From positions 7,502-71,501 of the forward strand of contig NZ_JPMX01000075.1 in the NCBI RefSeq assembly GCF_000761485.1: a stretch of DNA of 64,000 nt, written 5' to 3'. Shown here one piece after another: positions 33,174 through 39,924 of the stretch. Position 1 is the first letter of the stretch; each line of letters begins with the position of its first letter. Under the pieces are notes generated by a model that made no database searches, was not told the DNA's origin, and saw only the letters and a list, made by a program, of their open reading frames with translations. The stretch is from Modestobacter caceresii (GTDB lineage Bacteria > Actinomycetota > Actinomycetes > Mycobacteriales > Geodermatophilaceae). Both the position numbers and the translations under genes were made by a program.

Positions 33174-34448
33174 ATGGGACGGTCGTTGCGGGTCGCACTG
33201 CTGTCCTACCGCAGCAAGCCGCACAGCGGCGGGCAGGGCGTGTACGTCCGGGCGCTGTCGCGGGAGCTGGGCGAGCTCGGGCACCGGGTCGAGGTGCTCA
33301 GCGGCCAGCCCTATCCGGAGCTGGCCGACGGCGTGCCGCTCACCCGGGTTCCCAGCCTGGACCTCTACCGCGAGCCGGACCCGTTCCGGACCCCTCGGCC
33401 CAGCGAGTTCACCAGCGCGATCGACGTGGCCGAGTGGCTGGCCATGTGCACGGCCGGCTTCCCCGAGCCGCTGACCTTCAGCCTGCGTGCCGCCCGCCTG
33501 CTGGGCCGCCGCACCGCGGACTTCGACCTGGTGCACGACAACCAGTCGCTGGGCTACGGGTTGCTGCAGCTGCGCCGTCGAGGGCTGCCCACCGTCGCCA
33601 CGGTGCACCACCCGGTCGCCATCGACCGCGACCTCGAGCTCGCCGCGGCGCCCGGCCTGCGCCGGCGGCTGACGCTGCACCGCTGGTACGGCTTCACCAC
33701 CATGCAGGGCCGGGTGGCCCAACGGCTCGACGGCCTCACCACCGTCTCGGAGAGCTCCCGCCGGGACATCACCCGGCACATGGGCGTCCCGGCCGCCGAC
33801 GTCGAGGTCATCCCGGTGGGCATCGACCCGGACGTGTTCCGGCCCCCGGCCGAGCCCGCCGTCCGGGAGGCCGCCCGGATCGTGGTGACGACCAGCGCCG
33901 ACGTCCCGCTCAAGGGCCTGGTCCACCTGCTGGAGGCACTCGCCAAGCTGCGCACCGAGCAGGACGTGCGGCTCACCGTGGTCGGCACGGCCCGGCCCGG
34001 TGGGCCCGCGGCCGCCGCGCTGGACCGCTTGTGCCTGACCGATGCGGTCCACTTCACCGGGTCCATCCCGACCGAGGAGCTGGTACGGCTGTTGCAGACC
34101 GCCACCGTGGTGGCCATCCCGTCGCTGTACGAGGGCTTCTCGCTCCCGGCGGTCGAGGCGATGGCCTGCGGGACGCCGCTGGTGACGACCGACGCAGGTG
34201 CCCTGCCGGAGGTCGTCGGGTCGCACGCCGGGGTGCAGGTGCCGGCGGGTGACGTCGGCCGGCTGGCCGAGGCGTTGCGGCTGGTCCTGGACCACCCGTC
34301 GCTGCGTGACCAGCTGGGCCGCGCGGGGCGGGCCCGGGTGCTGAGCTCCTACACCTGGCGGCGTACCGCCGAGCGCACGGCCGAGTGGTACGGCGAGGTG
34401 CTCGACCGCCGGGCGACCTCGACCACCGGAGGAAGCCGGACGTGCTGA
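33174..34448 (+). CDS. GT4-family glycosyltransferase, first gene of a five-gene operon
   Basis: The protein has 424 residues from ATG 33174. The N-terminal domain is LRVALLSYRSKPHSGGQGVY (Gly-rich loop for the acceptor). The donor domain has VVTTSADVPLKGLVHLLEAL and Ex7E in YEGFSLPAVEAMACGTPLVT. The DPFRTPRPSEF stretch is typical of a subgroup that sits with methyltransferases and prenyltransferase-like proteins. It overlaps the next gene by seven bases, so translation is coupled. The sugar donor is unknown. Confidence 0.9.
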   Translation: MGRSLRVALLSYRSKPHSGGQGVYVRALSRELGELGHRVEVLSGQPYPELADGVPLTRVPSLDLYREPDPFRTPRPSEFTSAIDVAEWLAMCTAGFPEPLTFSLRAARLLGRRTADFDLVHDNQSLGYGLLQLRRRGLPTVATVHHPVAIDRDLELAAAPGLRRRLTLHRWYGFTTMQGRVAQRLDGLTTVSESSRRDITRHMGVPAADVEVIPVGIDPDVFRPPAEPAVREAARIVVTTSADVPLKGLVHLLEALAKLRTEQDVRLTVVGTARPGGPAAAALDRLCLTDAVHFTGSIPTEELVRLLQTATVVAIPSLYEGFSLPAVEAMACGTPLVTTDAGALPEVVGSHAGVQVPAGDVGRLAEALRLVLDHPSLRDQLGRAGRARVLSSYTWRRTAERTAEWYGEVLDRRATSTTGGSRTC

Positions 34449-35200
34449 CCGTCGACTACGACCTGCTCGACGTCCGGCCGGGCATGCGGGTGCTGGACCT
34501 GGGGTGCGGCGAGGGCCGGCACGCCTTCGAGGCCTACCGGCGCGGGGCGAGCGTCCTCGCGGTCGACTGGGGGCAGCAGGAGGTGGCCACCACCGCCCAG
34601 TGGCTGGGAGCGATCACCGCCGCCGGCGAGGCCCCGGCAGGTGCGTCCGCGGGAGTGGCCCGCGGCGACCTCCGCTGCCTGCCGGTCCCCGATGCCAGCG
34701 TCGACCGGGTGATCGCCTCCGAGGTGCTCGAGCACATCGTCGACGACCGCACGGCCCTGGCCGAGATCGCCCGGGTGCTCAAGCCCGGTGGCCGGGTCGC
34801 GGTGAGCGTGCCCCGGTACGGCCCCGAGCGGATCTGCTGGGCGCTGTCGGACGGCTACCACGCCAACGAGGGCGGGCACATCCGCATCTACCGGGGCGAC
34901 CAGCTGTGGGAGCGGCTCGCCGGGGCCGGGCTGCGGCCGACCGACGCCCACCACGCCCACGCCCTGCACGCCCCGTACTGGTGGCTCAAGTGCGCGGTCG
35001 GGGTCGACCGGGACACCGCGCTCGTCCGCGGCTACCACCGGCTGCTGGTCTGGGACCTGGTGCGCCGTCCCTGGCTGACCCGAACCGCCGAACGGCTGCT
35101 GGACCCGCTTCTCGGCAAGAGCCTCGTCCTCTACGCCGACAAGCCGCCGACCGCCGCTGGTGAGGCCGCTGCCGCGCACGGGGCACTCGCGAGTGCCTGA
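34442..35200 (+). CDS. Class I SAM-dependent methyltransferase (UbiE/Methyltransf_11 type)
   Basis: The protein has 252 residues from GTG 34442, with GGAGGAAG upstream inside the previous gene. Motif I is MRVLDLGCGEGRHAFEAYRR, motif II has VLAVDWGQQE and post-motif I SEVLEHIVDDRTALAEIARV. The C-terminal part has APYWWLKCAVGVDRD, a hydrophobic patch that may bind a lipid-like acceptor. The overlap with its neighbours (7 and 8 bases) puts it in one operon with the glycosyltransferases. Confidence 0.9.
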   Translation: MLTVDYDLLDVRPGMRVLDLGCGEGRHAFEAYRRGASVLAVDWGQQEVATTAQWLGAITAAGEAPAGASAGVARGDLRCLPVPDASVDRVIASEVLEHIVDDRTALAEIARVLKPGGRVAVSVPRYGPERICWALSDGYHANEGGHIRIYRGDQLWERLAGAGLRPTDAHHAHALHAPYWWLKCAVGVDRDTALVRGYHRLLVWDLVRRPWLTRTAERLLDPLLGKSLVLYADKPPTAAGEAAAAHGALASA

Positions 35201-36260
35201 CTGCACGCCGGCGCTGCCCGAGGTCCCCGGCGTGCTCACCGCCGACCAGGTGCGCCGGACCGTGGCGGCGATCGCCGCCGAGCAGTCCGCCGACGGCGCC
35301 CTGCCGTGGTTCCGCGGTGGGCAGCTGGACGCCTGGGACTCCGTCGAGGCGGCGATGGCGCTCGATGTCGGCGGGGAGCACGAGCGGGCTCGCGCCGCCT
35401 ACGACTGGCTGGCCGGGCGACAGCGCGCCGACGGCTCCTGGGCGGCCGAGTACCGGGACGGCGCCGTCGTCGCCCCGGCGGTGGAGAGCAACCACGCGGG
35501 CTACCTCGCTGTCGGGGTGTGGCACTCCTGGCTGTGCACCGGTGACGCCGGGGTGGTCGACCGGTTGTGGCCCACGGTGCGCCGGGCACTGGACCTGGTG
35601 GCGACGATGCAGCTGGCCACCGGGGCGATCAGCTGGGCGCTGCGCCCGGACGGGACGCCGGACGACACCGCCCTGCTCACCGGGAACGCGAGCCTGTTCC
35701 AGGCGCTGCGCGCCGGGATCGCGCTGGCCGACCTGGTCGGTGCGGCCCGGCCGGACTGGGAGCTGGCCGCCGAGGACCTCGGCCGGGCACTGCGGCACCA
35801 GCCCGCTGCGTTCGCCGACCGGTCGCGGTACTCGATGGACTGGTACTACCCGGTGCTGGCCGGTGCGCTCACCGGCCCGGCGGCCGAGGCGCGGCTGTCC
35901 GCCGGCTGGGACACCTTCGTCGTCCCCGGGCTCGGCGTGCGGTGCGTCGCCGACCGGCCGTGGGTGACCGGCGCGGAGACCTGCGAGCTGGCACTGGCAC
36001 TCGCCGCCGCCGGCCGGCCGGCGGACGCGACGGAGCAGCTGGCCGCCATGCAGCACCTGCGGGCCGAGGACGGCTCGTACTGGACCGGCCTGGTCTACGC
36101 CGACGACGCCCGCTGGCCGGTCGAGCGCACCACCTGGACGGCGGCCGCCGTGGTGCTGGCCGCCGACGCCATCGCCGGCACCGGCCCGGCCGCCGCACTC
36201 TTCGCCGACCCGGCTGCACTGGAACTGGACCGCGCCGCGGTGACGGAGGTCCTGCGGTGA
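35193..36260 (+). CDS. Alpha/alpha-toroid protein (prenyltransferase/squalene-cyclase-like)
   Basis: The protein has 355 residues from GTG 35193, overlapping the methyltransferase by eight bases. It contains repeated helical-pair blocks with QW-like cores: DGALPWFRGGQLDAWDSVEA, RQRADGSWAAEYRDG and RAEDGSYWTGLVYADDARWP. These are the mark of terpenoid cyclase/prenyltransferase alpha-alpha barrels. The DXDD motif of class II cyclases is not evident, although a DAWDSVEA acidic patch is present. Such stand-alone members in GT/methyltransferase clusters are of unknown function. They may bind an isoprenoid or a glycan. Confidence 0.75.
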   Translation: MPDCTPALPEVPGVLTADQVRRTVAAIAAEQSADGALPWFRGGQLDAWDSVEAAMALDVGGEHERARAAYDWLAGRQRADGSWAAEYRDGAVVAPAVESNHAGYLAVGVWHSWLCTGDAGVVDRLWPTVRRALDLVATMQLATGAISWALRPDGTPDDTALLTGNASLFQALRAGIALADLVGAARPDWELAAEDLGRALRHQPAAFADRSRYSMDWYYPVLAGALTGPAAEARLSAGWDTFVVPGLGVRCVADRPWVTGAETCELALALAAAGRPADATEQLAAMQHLRAEDGSYWTGLVYADDARWPVERTTWTAAAVVLAADAIAGTGPAAALFADPAALELDRAAVTEVLR

Positions 36261-36271
36261 CGGAGGTCCTG
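36238..36271 (+). repeat. Perfect 17-base tandem duplication at the gene junction
   Basis: CGGTGACGGAGGTCCTG at 36238-36254 is repeated at 36255-36271. The first copy codes for the last residues of the toroid protein. The second contains its stop codon and the GGAGG ribosome site of the next gene. Confidence 0.95.
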
Positions 36272-36273
36272 GG

Positions 36274-37158
36274 TTGACGCTCGGACCCATCGGGCACGAT
36301 CACCCGGTGCGCACAGAGCCCAGGACCTCGGCGGTGACCTGCGTGGTGGCCAGCCGCAACCGCCGCGACGACCTCCTGGCCAGCCTGCCCCGACACGAGG
36401 CCCCGGTGGTGCTGGTCGACAACGCCTCCACCGACGACACGGTCGCCGCGGTGCGGGCCGCGCACCCGGAGGTCACCGTCGTCCCGCTGGACCGCAACAC
36501 CGGCGCCGTCGCCCGCACCCTCGGCGTCGCCCGCGCCGGTACGCCCTTCGTCGCCTTCACCGACGACGACTCCTGGTGGGCGCCCGGCGACCTGGCGCGG
36601 GGGGTGGAGATCATGCGCGCGCACCCGCGGCTGGGGTTGCTGGCCGCCCGGATCCTGGTGGGCCCCGCCGAGGAGCTCGACCCGGTCTGCACCGAGATGG
36701 CCGACAGTCCGCTGGCCAGCGAGCCCGACCTGCCCGGCCCGTCGCTGCTCGGCTTCGTCGCCTGCGCCGCGCTGGTGCGGACCGAGGCGTTCACCGCGGT
36801 CGGCGGCTTCGACCGGGTCGTCCGCTTCCCCGGCGAGGAGGAGCGGCTGGCGCTGGACCTCGCAGCCGCCGGCTGGGGCCTGGCCTACGTCGACGAGGTC
36901 ACCGTGCACCACCACCCCTCCACCCACCGGGAGCCCAGCACCACCCGGCAGGCGGGCATCTGGCGCAGCCGCGTGCTCACCGCGCTCATGCGCTACCCGC
37001 TGCGCGACGTCGCCGGCCAGCTGGTCCGGTCCGCGCGCGCCGGCCGTCCCGGCTGGCGGGGACTCGCCGGGGCGGTGCCCCGGGTCCCGGCCGCCCTGCG
37101 CAACCGGCGGGTGCTCCCCCAGCACGTGATGGCCGGCGTCCGGGAGCTGGCGTCATGA
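36274..37158 (+). CDS. GT2-family glycosyltransferase (first of a tandem pair)
   Basis: The protein has 294 residues from TTG 36274, chosen because GGAGG (36262-36266) is seven bases away; GTG 36307 is an alternative without a ribosome site. The GT-A domain starts VTCVVASRNRRDDLLASL, with nucleotide-sugar residues VVLVDNASTDDTV and the metal-binding DxD in FVAFTDDDSWWAPGDL. The conserved acidic residue is in FPGEEERLALDLAAAG. It inverts the sugar linkage as a family rule. It is clearly paralogous to the next gene (DDDSWW vs DDDTWW, ending RNRRVLPQH vs RERRVLPPH). Confidence 0.87.
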   Translation: MTLGPIGHDHPVRTEPRTSAVTCVVASRNRRDDLLASLPRHEAPVVLVDNASTDDTVAAVRAAHPEVTVVPLDRNTGAVARTLGVARAGTPFVAFTDDDSWWAPGDLARGVEIMRAHPRLGLLAARILVGPAEELDPVCTEMADSPLASEPDLPGPSLLGFVACAALVRTEAFTAVGGFDRVVRFPGEEERLALDLAAAGWGLAYVDEVTVHHHPSTHREPSTTRQAGIWRSRVLTALMRYPLRDVAGQLVRSARAGRPGWRGLAGAVPRVPAALRNRRVLPQHVMAGVRELAS

Positions 37159-38090
37159 CGAGCGAGCCGACCGGACCGGCGGCCTCGGACAGCGGCCGGG
37201 ACCCCCGCGTCGCCGTCGTCGTCATCACCCACGACCGCCGGGACGAGCTGTTGCTGGCGCTGTCCCGGCTGCGCGACCTGCCCGAGCAGCCGCACGTGGT
37301 CGTCGTGGACAACGGCTCGAGCGACGGCACCGCCGACGCGGTGCGCACCCAACACGCGTGGGTCGAGCTGATCGCCAGCCCGGAGAACCTGGGCGCGGTC
37401 GGCCGCAACCTGGGTGTGGCCCGGCTGGACACCCCGTACGTCGCCTTCTGCGACGACGACACCTGGTGGGACCCGGGCTCGCTCCGCACCGCGGCCGACG
37501 CGCTGGACGCCCATCCGCGGCTGGCCGTGGTCACCGCCCGGATCGTGGTCGAGCCCGGCGGTGTCGAGGACCCGATCGTCGCCGAGCTGCGCGACTCCCC
37601 CGTGGTCGGCGCCGACTGGCTGCCCGGACCGGCGCTGGGCAGCTTCCTGGCCGGTGCCAGCGTGCTGCGCCGGGATGCGTTCACCGAGGTCGGCGGCTTC
37701 TCCGAGCGCCTGTGGCTGGGCGGCGAGGAGGAGCTGATGGCCGGGGACCTGGCGGCGGCCGGCTGGGAGCTCTGCTACCTGTCCACGATCGCGATCCACC
37801 ACCAGGCCAGCACCGCCCGCGACCCGCACAAGCGGAGGCAGGACGGCATCCGCAACACGCTGTGGACCACGTGGCTGCGCCGCCCGTTCCGGCCCGCGCT
37901 GCGACGCACCGTGCACCTGCTGCGCACCGTCCCCCGCGACCGGGTCACCGCCCGGGGGCTGCTCGCCGCGGCCCGCGGCCTGCCCTGGGTGCTGCGTGAA
38001 CGCCGGGTGCTGCCCCCGCACGCGGAGGCCCGGTTCGCTGCCCTGGAACACGCCCAGCGCAGTTCCAGCGCCCGCCGCTACGTGAGCTGA
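37155..38090 (+). CDS. GT2-family glycosyltransferase (second of a tandem pair)
   Basis: The protein has 311 residues from ATG 37155, overlapping the previous stop (ATGA). Core motifs: VAVVVITHDRRDELLLALSR, VVVVDNGSSDGTADAV, VAFCDDDTWWDPGSLRTAAD and LGGEEELMAGDLAAAGWELC. The C-terminal Arg-rich helical tail (FRPALRRTVHLLRTVPRDR) may touch the membrane. It is the last gene of the operon started by the GT4. The two GT2 enzymes may add successive sugars to the same acceptor. Confidence 0.9.
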   Translation: MTSEPTGPAASDSGRDPRVAVVVITHDRRDELLLALSRLRDLPEQPHVVVVDNGSSDGTADAVRTQHAWVELIASPENLGAVGRNLGVARLDTPYVAFCDDDTWWDPGSLRTAADALDAHPRLAVVTARIVVEPGGVEDPIVAELRDSPVVGADWLPGPALGSFLAGASVLRRDAFTEVGGFSERLWLGGEEELMAGDLAAAGWELCYLSTIAIHHQASTARDPHKRRQDGIRNTLWTTWLRRPFRPALRRTVHLLRTVPRDRVTARGLLAAARGLPWVLRERRVLPPHAEARFAALEHAQRSSSARRYVS

Positions 38091-38106
38091 GGGACGACCC
38101 AGCCGG

Positions 38107-38715
38107 TCAGCTCGGCTGGGCGGGCGTGGCGTCGGACTCCCGGACGGCCGGGGAGCCGCGACGGGAGACGAGGTAGAGCGCGGTCAGCACGCCGGTCAGG
38201 ACGACCACGACCACCGCCGTCCTCGCCCCCGACCACGACGGCATGGCCGGGTCGACGACGTCGGTGGACTGCAGCCCGTCGGCCAGCGCCACCACCGCGC
38301 CGGACCAGTCCCCCTCCACGACGGCGGGCTCGACGTCCTCGTCGACCAGGGTCTCGACGGCGTCCGGCTGCAGCGTCGACTCGTCCCCGATCCACCACTC
38401 GTACGCGGCCTCGTCCGTCGCGACGGCCAGCAGCACCTCCTCGGCGCCGAGCTCGGACCGCATCGCGGTCAGCTCGGCCCAGTCGGCGTCGTCGGTCGCG
38501 CCGTCGAAGGAGGGCACGAAGACGGCGGACAGGGCGATGCCGGCCTCCCGGCGGAGCTCGGCCACGGCGCGCTCGGCCGCTCGGGCGTCCGCGCCGAGGA
38601 CGCCGGCCTCGTCCGTGATCGGTGCATCGACCGCCATCGGCTGCTCGGCCATCGCGATCCCTGCGGGCAACGACCCGGTGATCAGGACGACCAACAACGC
38701 GATGCGCGTGCGCAC
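38107..38715 (-). CDS. TPM-domain exported membrane-anchored protein
   Basis: The protein has 202 residues if it starts at GTG 38715, five bases after AGGGAG. A signal peptide (RTRIALLVVLITGSLPAGIA) ends near residue 24 (MAEQP). The TPM domain follows: ITDEAGVLGADARAAERAVAEL, SAVFVPSFDGATD, EVLLAVATDEAAYEWWIGD. One membrane segment (TAVVVVVLTGVLTALYLVSR) near residue 175-190 anchors it outside. TPM domains are found in photosystem-II repair protein Psb32 and many phosphatase-like actinobacterial proteins; no catalytic role is established here. It is convergent with the GT2 gene. Confidence 0.85.
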   Translation of the reverse strand: MRTRIALLVVLITGSLPAGIAMAEQPMAVDAPITDEAGVLGADARAAERAVAELRREAGIALSAVFVPSFDGATDDADWAELTAMRSELGAEEVLLAVATDEAAYEWWIGDESTLQPDAVETLVDEDVEPAVVEGDWSGAVVALADGLQSTDVVDPAMPSWSGARTAVVVVVLTGVLTALYLVSRRGSPAVRESDATPAQPS

Positions 38716-38940
38716 ACACACTCCCTCTGGATCGATGGGACGGACACCTGCGGGGCCGACGACCTCCGCGGCTCGGGGACGTCCGCCGACGAGGCCATTC
38801 CCCTGTCGGCGAGCTTGATCGAATGCGGACCGCGCTGCAGCGAATGGTCGTCCAATTCGCGAACACGCGGGGCGCCCGCGCAATTGCGTCATTGATCAGT
38901 GACGACCAGTGAGCGAGATGTTCCGGGAATGTGCCCGTGC
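38716..38940. promoter_or_regulatory. AT-richer spacer upstream of the TPM gene
   Basis: This gap holds an AT-rich patch (about 38812-38920) that is unlike its surroundings. It contains CGAACACG at 38860-38867, a motif seen twice more at 39731 and 39804, and an AATTGC-type patch near 38880. It must carry the TPM promoter. No gene is supported here. Confidence 0.4.
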
Positions 38941-39678
38941 TCACTCAACCCCGCACTGGCCTTTCCGGTGCGCCGTGGCCAGCTCGGTGGACGAACGGAC
39001 CGCGGGGACGCCCGCCCCCGCGACGGCCACCAGCGCCCGTCGCGTCGGGTCGCGCCAGTCGACCAGGCGCAGGCCGCGGTACCGGCTCACCGAGCGTCCG
39101 GCCCGGTGGTGGCGCTCGACCACCCGCGACAGGTCGATCCGGTCCACCTGGTCCAGCGGCGCCACCCCGGCCTTCACCAGGCACTCCTTGCGGACCCAGT
39201 GGCGGAGGGCGAGCAGGGAGGGGTCCGGCACCGAGCGCAGCTGCCACTGCTCGGCCGGGGCGAGCCCGGGGAACCGCCCGACCACGGACCCGTCCGGCGG
39301 GAACGTCTCGACGTCCACCCCGACCGGGTGCCATGACGCAGCCGCCACCACGGCACCACGGCTGTGCCCCCAGCTGATGTGGACGTCCGGGGACCCCGCG
39401 ATCGAGGGGCGCCCGTGCCCCGCCGTCCCACAGTCGGCACACCACTGGTGCACGGCCAGGTCGGCCACCGGCCGTCCGCTGAGCGCAGCGGCGCACCGGC
39501 GGACCAGCAGGTGTGCGGCGACGTAGGCGGCCCGATCCGCCGGGTCGTGCAGGGACGCGCTGCGCTGCCGTTCGGCGGCGCCGAGCAGGCCGACATCGGC
39601 GTTCGCGAGGACCTCGGCGGGGGTGGCCACCACGACCAGGGGTCGCCGAGCAGGTGCCCGGCGCATGAGAGCGAACAC
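38941..39678 (-). CDS. Sfp-type 4'-phosphopantetheinyl transferase
   Basis: The protein has 245 residues from GTG 39678, which has GGAAGGGG four bases upstream; ATG 39666 is an alternative. The family magnesium and CoA signatures are present: PVGVDVETFPPD (GxDxE) and LRHWVRKECLVKAGVA (W-x2-KE-x3-K). ISWGHSRGAVVAAAS contains the conserved His/Ser region before it. It transfers the phosphopantetheine arm to carrier-protein serines. The gene is divergent from the Pls-like synthetase, so that T domain is its obvious substrate. The length is usual for the Sfp class. Confidence 0.9.
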   Translation of the reverse strand: MFALMRRAPARRPLVVVATPAEVLANADVGLLGAAERQRSASLHDPADRAAYVAAHLLVRRCAAALSGRPVADLAVHQWCADCGTAGHGRPSIAGSPDVHISWGHSRGAVVAAASWHPVGVDVETFPPDGSVVGRFPGLAPAEQWQLRSVPDPSLLALRHWVRKECLVKAGVAPLDQVDRIDLSRVVERHHRAGRSVSRYRGLRLVDWRDPTRRALVAVAGAGVPAVRSSTELATAHRKGQCGVE

Positions 39679-39924
39679 CAGTCCCCTTCCCGGCCGGCAC
39701 GTCGGCGCCGCGGCGTGTGCTGTGACTGTACGAACACGTTCAATTGCGCAAAGAATTGATCTTCACATTCGTGTTTGAGGAAGTTGAACGCTCAGGAATT
39801 GGTCGAACACAGCGAGTCAGGACCGCAGAAACAAATGTGAGTTCACCCGGAATGAGTGGCGGGAGCCTGTGCTTCTCCCTAGCGTCGGACGAAATTCTTG
39901 ATTGTCAACTTTGAGAGCGAGTCG
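39679..39924. promoter_or_regulatory. AT-rich divergent control region of the Pls-like cluster
   Basis: These 246 bases are the most AT-rich stretch of their size in the window. They contain CGAACACGTTC (39731-39741; the inner GAACACGTTC is near-palindromic), CGTGTTT (39770-39776) and CGAACAC (39804-39810), so one motif appears on both strands, plus AATTG-type patches. They separate the PPTase and synthetase genes. A DNA-binding regulator or xenogeneic silencer is likely to act here. Confidence 0.55.
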
